In this document: piece after piece, positions 34,043-43,478 of the stretch
Layout: every line of letters starts with the position of its first letter
Position numbering within the stretch: the stretch's first letter is position 1
Source of the DNA: an uncultured Collinsella sp.
GTDB taxonomy: Bacteria > Actinomycetota > Coriobacteriia > Coriobacteriales > Coriobacteriaceae
Reading direction: 5' to 3'
DNA length: 64,000 bases
Assembly (NCBI GenBank): GCA_900756765.1
Contig: CAAELE010000029.1
Span: forward strand, 62,001 to 126,000
The notes under the pieces: generated by a model
Databases searched by the model: none
Told to the model about the DNA's origin: nothing
What the model saw: only the letters and a program-made list of their open reading frames with translations
Translations under genes and position numbers: made by a program

Positions 34043-35671
34043 ATGGACAAAGCGGATTTAGTCATCAAAAGCAATGCTGTGTTCACTGGTGACGGGCTGG
34101 CACCGTTCAAGGGCGGCGTTGCCGTCGCGGGTGACAGAATTGTTGCGTGCGGCGAAGATAAGTACCTCGACGCTTTTATCGGCCCCGATACTGAGGTGCG
34201 CGACTATGGCGATAAGCTCGTCATGCCTGGCATCATCGACTCACACACTCACTATGCCCAGGGCGCCTTTGTGTCCGATCCCGATTTCGCCGTCAATCTC
34301 ATCGATTGCACAAGCTTTGAGCAGTGTATGGAACGCGTGCAGGCGTTTGCCGAAGACCACCCGAACAACGAGTGGATCGTGGGCTATCAGGTTATCCAGT
34401 TCCAGTGGGACGTGCCCGAGATGCCTACGGCGGCAATGATCGATGAGTACATTTCGGACCGTCCGGTCTTTTTGCAGCAGGTTGACGTGCACACGTTTAG
34501 TGCCAACACCTGCGCAATCGAGAAAGTCGGCATTACTGCTGATACGCCAGACCCATCAGGCGGCAAGATTCTTAGGGATGAAGCTGGCAACCCCGCTGGG
34601 GTCTTCTCGAACAACGCGGGATCCCTTTTCTTGGATGAGGTATACAATCCTGCCCCCGAGGTGGCTAGTGCTTCCTTTGCCAAGACCGCGCATCGTGCCA
34701 ACGCTCTCGGTATTACGACAGTCGGCATGGTAAACCCCACTTTTGTGAGCATGGATAACCCCTATAAATTCCTCGCGGAGCTTAACCGCAAGGGCGAACA
34801 TCCGTTGCGCGTGTTCATGTACACAGACCTTTTTGAGAACGAGGCCATGACGCTCGAGGAGATTCGGGCGAAATACGACTTCCCGGGCACGCAAGTCGAG
34901 TGGCATGGCTTTAAGCAGTTCATTGACGGCGTGTGTTCCGATCATACTGCTTGGATGCTCGAGCCCTATGCTAATGCTCCCGAGACCTGTGGCGAGCCGG
35001 CTGAGGAACCGGAGCGTGTGCGCAAAGCCATCCTTAAAGCGCTTGAGTGGGGTGTCGACACGCGCATCCATGCCATAGGCGATCGTTCCGTACGCTTTAT
35101 CCTGGACTGCTTCGAGGAGGGTGAGAAGCGTTACGGTCTTATGGGCTGTCGTCACTCCATGGAGCACAACGAGACTGTTCAACCTGAGGATTTGCCGCGC
35201 TATGCGGAACTCGGCGTCTGTCCGGCCATGCAGCCGTGGCATATGCTGCTTGATATGGCCGACTTGGCAAAGGACGACGCCGTTGGTCCCGAGCGCGCGG
35301 CGCTCTCGTGGCCAATTCATAGCCTGCTCGCGAGCGGTGCCTGCGTGCATCTGGGCTCCGACTTCCCGGTCGTGGGGCTTGAGCCTATGGAGGAAGTCTA
35401 TGGAGCGGTCTACCGCATGCTCGAGGATGGATCTAATCCTGAGGGTTGGTTCCCCGAGGAGCGAATCACCATGGCCGAGGCCCTGCGCGCATACACCTAC
35501 GGCGCTGCCTACGCTATGCATGCTGAGGACCGCATCGGCACACTCGCCTGCGGCAAGCAAGCCGACATCTGCGTACTCGACCGCAATCTCTTTGATTGTG
35601 AGCCGGCCGAGGTGCTCGAGGCTACCGCAGCCCTCACGATGATCGCCGGCAAGGTGGTCTTTGAGGCATAG
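34043..35671 (+). CDS. Amidohydrolase (YtcJ-like)
   Basis: Metal-dependent amidohydrolase of the YtcJ/imidazolonepropionase-like group, 542 residues. Metal-binding motif MPGIIDSHTHYAQGAF near residue 61, a central FKQFIDGVCSDHTAW (carbamylated-Lys region) near 292, DTRIHAIGDRSV with metal His near 336, CRHSMEHNETV near 370 and the catalytic Asp in HLGSDFPV near 433. Start 34043 follows AGGAGG. The substrate is unknown; the location between amine regulators and a MATE transporter suggests an amide or N-acyl compound. Confidence 0.85.
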   Translation: MDKADLVIKSNAVFTGDGLAPFKGGVAVAGDRIVACGEDKYLDAFIGPDTEVRDYGDKLVMPGIIDSHTHYAQGAFVSDPDFAVNLIDCTSFEQCMERVQAFAEDHPNNEWIVGYQVIQFQWDVPEMPTAAMIDEYISDRPVFLQQVDVHTFSANTCAIEKVGITADTPDPSGGKILRDEAGNPAGVFSNNAGSLFLDEVYNPAPEVASASFAKTAHRANALGITTVGMVNPTFVSMDNPYKFLAELNRKGEHPLRVFMYTDLFENEAMTLEEIRAKYDFPGTQVEWHGFKQFIDGVCSDHTAWMLEPYANAPETCGEPAEEPERVRKAILKALEWGVDTRIHAIGDRSVRFILDCFEEGEKRYGLMGCRHSMEHNETVQPEDLPRYAELGVCPAMQPWHMLLDMADLAKDDAVGPERAALSWPIHSLLASGACVHLGSDFPVVGLEPMEEVYGAVYRMLEDGSNPEGWFPEERITMAEALRAYTYGAAYAMHAEDRIGTLACGKQADICVLDRNLFDCEPAEVLEATAALTMIAGKVVFEA

Positions 35672-35758
35672 CGCCATCGTTTGATTGGGCGGCTTGGCGC
35701 CAGTTGTCAGCCGCCTGACATCCATTCAGCACTACTCTCTCAAGGAAAGGGGAGAACA

Positions 35759-37141
35759 ATGGCAGAAGAAGTAACCGCTGCCGTGGAGGAGGAGCGCGAG
35801 CTCGCCTCCCAACCGATTCCCGGCCTGGTGCGTAAGTACACCATCGTCACCGGCCAGGGCATGCTCGCCCAGATCATCATGGTGGTCCTCGAGGGTCTCG
35901 TGATGGGTTGGGGCCTGGGTGCCCACGGCCTGGCCTGTGTCTCGATCATCATGTCGGTCGAGTACATTAACCTGGCCTTTGGCAACCTGTTTGGCACCGG
36001 CGTGCCCGCCGTGGTGGGCAACCTTTTGGGTGCCGGCGACATCAAGGGCGCAAGCAAGGCTTTTAGCCAGGGCTTTTGGCTCACCACGATCGTGAGTGTG
36101 CTGCTTGCTGTGGTGATGGCAGTGTTTACTGAGCCCATCTGCGCATTCTTTGGCGCCACGCCCGACATCATGGCCGATACCGTTGCCGGCGTGCGCACCT
36201 TCGCCGTGCTGCTGCCGCTCACGGTCATTGGCCAGATGATCACCGCTGTGATGCGTGTGGACGAGAAGGTTCAGATCCAGGCCAACCTTATGACCGTTTC
36301 GGCCATCGTCGCCATCTGTTGGCTCGCGCTTTCCACGTTTGTGCTCAAGTTTGGCGTTATGGGCGCCGGCGTGTACTACGGGCTTTCCATCGGTATCTGG
36401 GCCATCGGTATCTTCTGGTTCATCGGGGGCAAAAAGTCCCAGCTCCAGATTAGCCTGGCCGACCTTAAGCTCGACCTCGCCATCTGCAGCCAGATCTTCA
36501 AGATCGGCTTCCCGTTCTTCCTGGTCCAGGGCGCGACCTTTATCTTTAATACCGTTGCCAACTCGCTTTTGGGTTCGCTCGGCGGCGACATGGGCTCGCT
36601 CTACATCGCAGCCTTTGGCGTGATCAACGGCTACATCCTCTACATTACCATGATGGTTGCCCAGTGCTTCTCCTACGGTCTGCAGCCCATCGCTGCCTTC
36701 AACGCCGGCGCAAAGGCTTGGGCACGCCTTAAGGAGACGCTCTCCTGCACGCTTAAGTACCAGGTTGTGACGCTGGCGCTGGTCACCGTCGCGCTCTGGC
36801 TTGCCGCCACCCCGGTGTGCGCCTTCTTTGCCGGCAGCGATCCTGCGCTCGTTGAGGTTGCCGCCAACGCCACGCGTACTGTCATCCTGGCTGTTGCCCT
36901 GGGCTATCTTGCCATGACCATGTCGATGTATTTCCAGGCGGTCGAGAAGGTTGGTGTCGCCACGTTTACGGGCCTGCTTCGCTATGTGATCTGCTCGGTG
37001 CCGCTTATGTACCTCCTCGGCAACATGATGGGTGTCGAGGGCGTGTGGATCGCCCTGGTGGTGGCCGATGCCATTACCGGCATCATCTCCATTGCGCTCG
37101 CCGCGCACGAGTCCAAGCGCCTGAGCGGGCTTCCCGCGTAG
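35759..37141 (+). CDS. MATE-family multidrug/metabolite efflux transporter
   Basis: 460 residues with about 12 TM helices in two homologous halves; MatE features are ASIIMSVEYINLAFGNLF-like loop 1 and GAGDIKGASKAFSQGFW near residue 80. It probably exports an organic cation using an ion gradient. AAGGAAAGGGGAG precedes the ATG. It follows the amidohydrolase by 87 bp and may share its transcript. Terminator downstream. Confidence 0.86.
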   Translation: MAEEVTAAVEEERELASQPIPGLVRKYTIVTGQGMLAQIIMVVLEGLVMGWGLGAHGLACVSIIMSVEYINLAFGNLFGTGVPAVVGNLLGAGDIKGASKAFSQGFWLTTIVSVLLAVVMAVFTEPICAFFGATPDIMADTVAGVRTFAVLLPLTVIGQMITAVMRVDEKVQIQANLMTVSAIVAICWLALSTFVLKFGVMGAGVYYGLSIGIWAIGIFWFIGGKKSQLQISLADLKLDLAICSQIFKIGFPFFLVQGATFIFNTVANSLLGSLGGDMGSLYIAAFGVINGYILYITMMVAQCFSYGLQPIAAFNAGAKAWARLKETLSCTLKYQVVTLALVTVALWLAATPVCAFFAGSDPALVEVAANATRTVILAVALGYLAMTMSMYFQAVEKVGVATFTGLLRYVICSVPLMYLLGNMMGVEGVWIALVVADAITGIISIALAAHESKRLSGLPA

Positions 37142-37183
37142 CCAACGCGCGCTTGCGACACATGACAGCGACTGTTTAATGCA

Positions 37184-37224
37184 AACCGCCGCAGATGCTC
37201 CTAAGGCGTCTGCGGCGGTTCTTT
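37184..37224 (+). terminator. Terminator after the MATE gene
   Basis: AACCGCCGCAGA-type stem (37184-37199 with about 37205-37220) followed by CTTTG. Confidence 0.8.
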
Positions 37225-37279
37225 GCAACGAGGTTCAAATAGGCAATCTACCAGCGCTACTTTCAAATTAGAGGCCGGC

Positions 37280-38080
37280 TTATGATTGTTCTCGAACCAA
37301 TGTCATGAGGCCCAGGCGGTTTTTGACGCCGAGCTTGTGGTAGAGGGCGTTGACATGCTTTTTTACGGTCGACTCCGAGATATAGAGCTCCTCGGCCATT
37401 TCGCGGTTGGTCTTGCCGGCAAGCATCATCTTGAGCACCTCTGCCTCGCGGGGGAGGACTTCGAGCTCGCTGATGAGCGCCTCTAAGGGGTTCTCGCAAG
37501 CTTGCTGTGCGGTGCTCTGCGCAAGGATCTCGTACAGGCGCAGGCTCAGGTGCCGCGCGAGCTGGCGCAGGGCTTCGAGCTCTTCGTCCGAAAAATCCCC
37601 CGCTTCTCGTGCGCGAAACAGCGTGAGCGACCCCAGGGATGTGCCCCCGTGCGCGAGCGTGGCAGTGCAGCCATAGTAGATGCCGAGCGGCTTCATCCAC
37701 TCCTGATAGATGGGCGTTGCGTTGCGGCGCTCGACATCCACGAGGTCCAGGTCGCGATAAACATGCACGTTGTGAACGTCAAAGCTCCAAAGGGTGTAGT
37801 CAAAGGCGGCATAGCGTTCGTAGTAGCTCTCGAGCTGGTCTTCTGCCATGCCACGGGCAACGGGGCTTACGAATTCTGTCTGTCCGTGTGTGCCGGCGCG
37901 TGCGATATCAAACATCGAGGCCCGGTGCGATATCACCTGATTAACTCTATCAAGAAGCCCGGCTTGAAGCGTGGCGAAGTCGCCGCAGCCATGAATCCAT
38001 AAGGCGCATTCGTTGAGGGCGGACCAGCGGCTCCCGTGGATCTCATCGGGGTTAAAGCGGGTATGCGTGGTATTGGTCAT
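37280..38080 (-). CDS. Soluble LuxR-family regulator
   Basis: 266 residues; N-terminal GAF-like sensor region (about 20-185, hydrophobic/aromatic) and C-terminal LuxR HTH (VLPREAEVLKMMLAGKTNREMAEELYISESTVKKHVNALYHKLGV, about 205-252). No TM helices, unlike the other two LuxR proteins here. It diverges from agmatine deiminase copy 2 across 181 bp containing GTGAACGGT (38145-38153), so it probably regulates that gene. Confidence 0.83.
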   Translation of the reverse strand: MTNTTHTRFNPDEIHGSRWSALNECALWIHGCGDFATLQAGLLDRVNQVISHRASMFDIARAGTHGQTEFVSPVARGMAEDQLESYYERYAAFDYTLWSFDVHNVHVYRDLDLVDVERRNATPIYQEWMKPLGIYYGCTATLAHGGTSLGSLTLFRAREAGDFSDEELEALRQLARHLSLRLYEILAQSTAQQACENPLEALISELEVLPREAEVLKMMLAGKTNREMAEELYISESTVKKHVNALYHKLGVKNRLGLMTLVREQS

Positions 38081-38261
38081 GGATGTCCTTTCATGCGGCT
38101 TTGTCAGTATGACACGTCTCGCGCGCCACTAGAACTTTAGGTCAGTGAACGGTGTCCTTTTGGGTGGCGAAAGGGTCCCCTAGGCCCATTGAGAGTGGGC
38201 TTCCGGAGCCGCACAATGGGGCCGTCATCACAAAGGGTCGTCCATATCGTTAGGAGCCAAC

Positions 38262-39383
38262 ATGAAGACCATTTACGAGAGCGAGTCTACGCCAAAGAAG
38301 GACGGATTCTACATGCCCGGCGAGTACGAGGAGCAGGAGCGCACCTGGATTTTGTGGCCGCATCGTTCGGATGTGTGGCGCTGCGGTGCCAAGCCGGCGC
38401 AAAAGGTCTTTACCGAGATCATCAAGACCATTGCACGTTTTCAGCCCATCACTGTGGGCGTCAACACCGAAGACTTCCCCGCGGTGTGCGAGATTTTCGA
38501 TGGCGTTGAGAACGTGCGCGTTATCCACATGGAGTACAACGACAGCTGGATTCGCGACCCCGGCCCGGCGTTCCTTGTTAATGACAATGGTGAGGTTGCT
38601 CTTTCGCACTTCCACTTTAATGCTTACGGCGGTTTCATTGACGGCCTGTATTTCCCGTGGGACAAGGACGCTTCCATTGGCCTGCAGGTGGCACAGCTTG
38701 AGCAGGTTAACCGCTATCGTCCCGAGGATTACATCCTCGAGGGCGGCTCGTTCAACTGTGATGGTCAAGGCACCGTCGTGACCACCGAGATGTGTCTGCT
38801 CAATGAGGACCGCAACCCCCAGTACACCAAGGAGCAGATCGAGGAGAAGCTTGCCGAGTACCTGGGCATCGAGAAGGTCATTTGGATCAAGGACGGCATC
38901 GACCCGTTTGAGACCAACGGGCACGTGGACGATGTTGCATGCTTTAGTGCGCCCGGCGAGGTCTGCTGCATGTGGACCGATGATCCCAACCATAAGTTCT
39001 ACAAGGAGTGCCAAGAGGCGTATAAGACGCTTTCCGAGACGACGGATGCCCGTGGCCGCAAGCTTAAGATCCACAAGGTGATTATGCCTGCGACCTCGGT
39101 ATATATGACCGAGGAGGAGGCATCGACCATCGATCCGGTCGAGGGTGTGCTGCCGCGTACGCCCGAGGACGCCTTTGAGCCTAGTTACCTCAACTTCCTG
39201 CCCATTAACGGCGCGGTGCTCGTGCCGCAGTTCGGCGACCCCAACGATGCACAAGCGCTTAAGGACATCCAGGCCGCCTACCCAGACCGCGAGGTCATCG
39301 GCATTATGACCCGCGAGGTCATCTACGGCGGCGGCAACATCCACTGTATCACCCAGCAGCAGCCCAAGGCGCGCTGCAAGTAG
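38262..39383 (+). CDS. aguA2: Agmatine deiminase, copy 2
   Basis: 373-residue paralogue of the enzyme at 29312 and of the usual AguA length. WILWPHRSDVW near residue 29, HFHFNAYGGFIDGLYFPWD near 115, ILEGGSFNCDGQG near 152, TNGHVDDVACFSAPG near 218 and catalytic Cys362 in GGGNIHCITQQ. Stands alone after the divergent LuxR gene, with its own terminator; separate regulation from copy 1 is likely. Confidence 0.92.
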   Translation: MKTIYESESTPKKDGFYMPGEYEEQERTWILWPHRSDVWRCGAKPAQKVFTEIIKTIARFQPITVGVNTEDFPAVCEIFDGVENVRVIHMEYNDSWIRDPGPAFLVNDNGEVALSHFHFNAYGGFIDGLYFPWDKDASIGLQVAQLEQVNRYRPEDYILEGGSFNCDGQGTVVTTEMCLLNEDRNPQYTKEQIEEKLAEYLGIEKVIWIKDGIDPFETNGHVDDVACFSAPGEVCCMWTDDPNHKFYKECQEAYKTLSETTDARGRKLKIHKVIMPATSVYMTEEEASTIDPVEGVLPRTPEDAFEPSYLNFLPINGAVLVPQFGDPNDAQALKDIQAAYPDREVIGIMTREVIYGGGNIHCITQQQPKARCK

Positions 39384-39423
39384 AGGCGGTTGCAGGCACA
39401 CGGGGTAGTGTCGATATGACTTG

Positions 39424-39456
39424 GGGCCCGCTGGCGCACACGCTGGCGGGCCCTTT
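39424..39456 (+). terminator. Terminator after aguA copy 2
   Basis: GGGCCCGC / GCGGGCCC stem (39424-39431 with 39446-39453) followed by TTTT. Confidence 0.8.
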
Positions 39457-39521
39457 TGCGTGCGTCGGGCAGCGTTGCACGCGGGCACTCGGGTCTAAGC
39501 GAGGGTACCAGGGGCCTTGCT

Positions 39522-39556
39522 TATCGTCGATAGTTGGTCTAGAATCGTCGATAGTC
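39522..39556 (+). promoter_or_regulatory. Tandem ATCGTCGATAGT repeats before the AlbA gene
   Basis: ATCGTCGATAGT occurs at about 39522-39533 and 39545-39556, followed by the related TCGATGATAG, immediately before the start codon. This fits an autoregulatory operator. Confidence 0.5.
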
Positions 39557-39572
39557 GATGATAGGGGGTTGC

Positions 39573-41123
39573 ATGCAGCTTGTTGAAAGTGAGACCGTGG
39601 AGTTCAAGTGCACATTTACCCCTAAGCTGCTCAAAGCTGTGGTGGCGTTTGCCAATTCGAATGGTGGTACCTTGTATATCGGAATCGACGATTTTGGCAG
39701 TATCATCGGCGTGGACGATATCGATGCCACCATGCTTCAATGCTCTAATGCAATAACCGATGGCGTGTATCCCGACGTTTCTGAAATCACGACGGTCTCC
39801 GCATTGGACATCGATGGCGCAGCGTTGGTGAAAATCGAGGTGGAAGCGGGTCCTCACAAGCCGTACTGCCTGTGCTCGAAGGGATTTGTTCCCGCCGGGG
39901 TATATCGGCGCCTAGGTCCTGCCAACGTGCCCATCGAGATGGCCCAGATCCGCTCGATGATCAAGCGCACCGACGGCGATTATTTTGAGACCGCACGCTC
40001 TCATGAACAGAGCTTGACGTTTTTTGAAGCCGAGCGGGTCTTTAGGCGCGCGGAGATTACGTTTGACCAAACCTCTCAAAAGAATCTCGGCCTTATCGAT
40101 GAACTGGGCTTTTACACCAATTTGGCACTGCTGGTCTCTGACCAAAACCCCTTTGCAGTCCGCGCTGGCCTCTTCAACGACGATGCGTATACCGAGTTTA
40201 TCGACCGTCAGGATGGCGAGGGCTCGATCTTCAGGCAGATAGAGGATATCGAACGGTTCCTCAATATATCGAACGCAACGCGTATGTACTTTGTGCCGGG
40301 AAGGCTCGATCGCATAGATAAGGACGACTATCCCCGCGAGGCTGTTCGAGAGGGAATTTTGAACCTGTTTATCCATCGCGACTACGAATCTTCGGTGGCG
40401 TCTCTTATCAAGATGAGCCGTACGGCGCTTGAATTTACCAATGCGGGAGGGCCGCAGCACATCAGCGTCGAGGAGGCGCTTGCGGGCGGCTCGGACGCTC
40501 GGAATCCAAAGCTGCAACTGCTCTTTTTGCGCCTGGGGATGGTTGAGGCGTTTGGAACGGGCCTCAAGGGGATCCGTGCGCTCTATGAGGCGGAGGGGTT
40601 GGAACCCGAGGTCTGCGCCTACCCTGCAATGTTTAGGTTGTCGCTGCCCAACGTCAACGCCGTGCGCAATTCCTATCTGACGCCTCGTGGCAATAGCGGT
40701 CCCAACTTGCGTGGGGATTACAGCGATTATGAGCAGCTCGAGCGGGAAGGGGCACTGCCGCCCGATGTTTCGCAGGCGTTTGCATCCGTGCAAGCGCAGC
40801 GAGAGGGGCACGTGTCGATGAATGGCGACTGCGGCCACGAGGTGCGTGCCAAGCTCGTGGAGGAGCTTGGCTTTGATGTTGCGTGCAAGGCGTCCGCGAT
40901 GCTACAGGATGTCTCGGACGAGCGATGTGGTGGATACGCTCGCACCTTGATTCGCTTTGCTCTTGAGCGGCCCCGCGGTTTTACACGCCAGGATGCTTCG
41001 GACGCGCTGGGAACTGGGCGCGACGTGACGCTGCGGGTTATCAACGGTTTGCTTGAGGAAGGCGCACTCGTTAAAGAGGGGCGCGCTCGGGCGACGAGAT
41101 ATCGCGCTGTCGGGCAGGTTTAG
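39573..41123 (+). CDS. AlbA/Schlafen-domain putative DNA-binding protein
   Basis: 516 residues. N-terminal AlbA_2 (Schlafen-like) domain with VESETVEFKCTFTPKLLKAVVAFANSNGG and LYIGIDDFGSIIGVDD (residues 4-55), a central part with REGILNLFIHRDYE near 265 (HATPase_c_4-like region seen in RecG-like putative helicases), and a C-terminal winged helix (GFTRQDASDALGTGRDVTLRVINGLLEEGALV). Start 39573 follows GGGGG. Members are often annotated as ATP-dependent helicase or transcriptional regulator; no helicase motifs are visible, so regulator is the better guess. Confidence 0.75.
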   Translation: MQLVESETVEFKCTFTPKLLKAVVAFANSNGGTLYIGIDDFGSIIGVDDIDATMLQCSNAITDGVYPDVSEITTVSALDIDGAALVKIEVEAGPHKPYCLCSKGFVPAGVYRRLGPANVPIEMAQIRSMIKRTDGDYFETARSHEQSLTFFEAERVFRRAEITFDQTSQKNLGLIDELGFYTNLALLVSDQNPFAVRAGLFNDDAYTEFIDRQDGEGSIFRQIEDIERFLNISNATRMYFVPGRLDRIDKDDYPREAVREGILNLFIHRDYESSVASLIKMSRTALEFTNAGGPQHISVEEALAGGSDARNPKLQLLFLRLGMVEAFGTGLKGIRALYEAEGLEPEVCAYPAMFRLSLPNVNAVRNSYLTPRGNSGPNLRGDYSDYEQLEREGALPPDVSQAFASVQAQREGHVSMNGDCGHEVRAKLVEELGFDVACKASAMLQDVSDERCGGYARTLIRFALERPRGFTRQDASDALGTGRDVTLRVINGLLEEGALVKEGRARATRYRAVGQV

Positions 41124-41205
41124 GGACGGGCGGTCCGGCCCCCTGGGTTATTCCTGGGCAGAGGCCAAGGGCCGGGTGCCCGGCGCACCTTGATTGAAGG
41201 GGTAC

Positions 41206-41850
41206 TTAGAGCGTGTCTCCGTACATATAGACGATAAATCCGTCACCGGTGTCTTGGCTGTGGTCCTCTAGGATGCGCTTCATGTTGAGGTGCTCGTAAA
41301 ACTGCCAGTCGGAGTTGCAGTCGCTCATCAGGAAGAATTTGGTGCAGCCTGCCTTGGCGAGCTCGGCGCGCGCAAGGTCGATGAGCTCGCGGCCGAGTCC
41401 CTTGCCCTGCCACTCGGGCACAATGATGATCAGGTTGAGCTGGCCCTGGGCATACTCGTTGCCCGCGGCGGCAAAGCGATCGGCCGTGGCTTTTTCGCGA
41501 CTGTCGCCAAAGAGCGAGCCCTCGAGTTTGGCATCGGCGGTCTTTGCCATCTCGGTTGCCTGGGCGAGCATCTCGTCGTAGCAGGGTACCCACGTGGGGT
41601 TGGTACGCGGCTTGCCGTTCTCGAAGATGCCGATGCAGCAGGCGGCGATAATGCGGCCCTCGGCCTCGGCGACAAGTGCGATGGGGGAGCGCTGCAGCTG
41701 CATGGCAATGTTGAAGCGCGCGCAGAAATCGGCAGCTTCGACGTCGCCGCGGTTGCGTAGCGTGTTGCACCACAGCTGGTTGTAGATGGCGGCGATGCCG
41801 GCAAGGTCATCGAGCGTGGCGGCGCGCAGAGTTACGTTGTCAAGGCTCAT
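41206..41850 (-). CDS. GNAT-family N-acetyltransferase
   Basis: 214-residue acetyl-CoA-dependent acetyltransferase. N-terminal strand VTLRAATLDDLAGIAAIYNQ, the acetyl-CoA loop VPEWQGKGLGRELIDLARAE near residue 145, and the C-terminal YEHLNMKRILEDH. ATG 41850 with AAGGAG upstream is used rather than the TTG at 41865. Acceptor unknown. Confidence 0.8.
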   Translation of the reverse strand: MSLDNVTLRAATLDDLAGIAAIYNQLWCNTLRNRGDVEAADFCARFNIAMQLQRSPIALVAEAEGRIIAACCIGIFENGKPRTNPTWVPCYDEMLAQATEMAKTADAKLEGSLFGDSREKATADRFAAAGNEYAQGQLNLIIIVPEWQGKGLGRELIDLARAELAKAGCTKFFLMSDCNSDWQFYEHLNMKRILEDHSQDTGDGFIVYMYGDTL

Positions 41851-42227
41851 GGAGGCTCCTTCCAAGTTGGGTCAGGCCACCTCTGAGTGTGACATGGACG
41901 CACCGCCGCTGCGGCAACCATTCGGCAGACGAGCCCCGTTCCCTCGGGGACGGAGGAAGAGGGGTCACGAGGATGGTCATTGGGGACGTTCTTAAACGAC
42001 TAGTCAAACAAGAGCGCCCCCAACGACTACCCCAAGGAATGTCCCAGACTGCCGGCAGGAAAGGAACGTCCCCAACTGCCGCATCCGGAGCAAGACAACG
42101 CCGCAGGTAGAGGACGGACAGCGAGCGGGTCGCATTTGAGACAAGGTGACGTGAAACGAAAGGGCGCTGACCTTCTGGTCGCGCCCTTGAAGTTGAACGT
42201 CAGATTGTCCAAATGCGGCTCGCGTAA
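41851..42227. repeat. Gap with GGGGAC hairpin and aroF terminator
   Basis: TTGGGGACGTTC near 41979 pairs with GGAACGTCCCCAA ending near 42076, enclosing a small TCATT-GGGGACGTTCTTA-AACGA stem. Further right, AAGGGCGC / GCGCCCTT (42159-42188), followed on the minus strand by TTTCGTTT, is the likely terminator of the DAHP synthase gene. No gene seen. Confidence 0.55.
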
Positions 42228-43259
42228 CTAAATACGCTCTGCGATCTCGTGGATGAGGTAGTCAGTCTTTTCCCAGCCCAGGCACGGGTCCGTGATCGAC
42301 TTACCAAAGACCCCGCCATCGACCGGCTGGTTGCCGTCCTCAAGGTAAGACTCGATCATAAAGCCCTTGACCAGCTTTGAAATGGATTCGTTGCGGCGGC
42401 AGCTGTCGAGCACTTCCTTGCAAATGCGATACTGCTCCAGCGGACGCTTGCCCGAGTTGTCATGGTTGCAGTCGATAACCGCTGCCGGGTTGGCGTAGCC
42501 GGCATGCTCGGTGTAGCGCTCGGCCAGACGCTCCAGGTGCTCGTAGTGGTAATTGGGGTAGGTGCGGCCGTCGAGGCCAATGTAGCCGCGCATGACGGCA
42601 TGCGCGAGCGGGTTGCCGTCGCACTCGACCTCCCAGTTGCGGAAGATAAAGCTCTGATGCGCTTGGGCGGCGTAGATGGAGTTGAGCATGACGGTGGTGG
42701 AGCCGGCAGTGGGGTTCTTCATGCCCACCGGCACCGAAATGCCGCTCGACACCAAGCGATGTTCCTGGTTCTCAACCGAGCGCGCACCAACGGCGACATA
42801 GCTCAGCAGGTCGACGAGGTACTGGTAGTTCGACGGGTAGAGCATCTCATCGGCGGTAAAGAAGCCGGTCTCCTCGATGACACGCAGGTGCATGTGGCGG
42901 ATGGCCTTAACGCCTTCGAGCAGATCATCGGGCGCCTCGGGGTCGGGGTTGTGCAGCAGGCCCTTGTAGCCGGTGCCCTTGGTGCGCGGCTTGTTGGTGT
43001 AAACACGCGGGATGATGATGAGCTTGTCCTTGACCTCCTCGGCGGTTTTGGCCAGGCGGTTCATGTACTCGAGCACTGAGTCCTCGCGATCGGCAGAGCA
43101 CGGGCCAATGATGAGCACCTTGCGTGCGTCCTCGCCGGTAAAGACCTTGGCGACCTCGGCATCGAATGCCTGCTTCTTGGCAGTAAGCTCGGCGGAAAGC
43201 GGCATTTCCTCGCGGATCTCCATGGGGATCGGCAGCCTGCGTTTGAATTCCATGGCCAT
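42228..43259 (-). CDS. 3-deoxy-7-phosphoheptulonate synthase (DAHP synthase, class I)
   Basis: First enzyme of the shikimate pathway, condensing phosphoenolpyruvate with erythrose-4-phosphate. 343 residues, AroFGH length. Motifs: IIGPCSADRED near residue 50, IIIPRVYTNKPRTKGTGYKG near 76, ARSVENQEHRLVSSGISVPVGMKNPT near 158, and VIDCNHDNSGK near 262. Start 43259 follows AGGAGG. No other aromatic biosynthesis gene is adjacent, so the feedback specificity cannot be told. Confidence 0.92.
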   Translation of the reverse strand: MAMEFKRRLPIPMEIREEMPLSAELTAKKQAFDAEVAKVFTGEDARKVLIIGPCSADREDSVLEYMNRLAKTAEEVKDKLIIIPRVYTNKPRTKGTGYKGLLHNPDPEAPDDLLEGVKAIRHMHLRVIEETGFFTADEMLYPSNYQYLVDLLSYVAVGARSVENQEHRLVSSGISVPVGMKNPTAGSTTVMLNSIYAAQAHQSFIFRNWEVECDGNPLAHAVMRGYIGLDGRTYPNYHYEHLERLAERYTEHAGYANPAAVIDCNHDNSGKRPLEQYRICKEVLDSCRRNESISKLVKGFMIESYLEDGNQPVDGGVFGKSITDPCLGWEKTDYLIHEIAERI

Positions 43260-43358
43260 AGGGGCCTCCTCAATCTATAGAAAGAGCAATAAGCGTATTG
43301 TCGAGTGTTCGGCATTATCCGCTGTCGCACGCTAAAGTGCAAGTCCTTGTCACCCCGA

Positions 43359-43404
43359 AACCTGCCAAAAAGGGACAGGTTTATTTTGGCAGGTTTTATC
43401 TGGG
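43359..43404. repeat. 46-bp hairpin repeat with GGGACAGG loop, copy 2
   Basis: Identical, inverted copy of 24957-25002, lying upstream of the DAHP synthase gene. The similarity continues into the flank TCTGGG(G/T)AAAC. Confidence 0.9.
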
Positions 43405-43478
43405 GAAACATCGGCGGAAGCCGGGAGGGAATGGCGCCGCGCGGGGCCCTAAGGCTGTTGTCGGTTCCCCAGAAAATA

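Noticed and set aside
35732..37228. 498-residue ORF antisense to the MATE gene
   Set aside because: His/Asp/Gly-rich shadow frame; the plus strand encodes a full MATE protein with a ribosome site.
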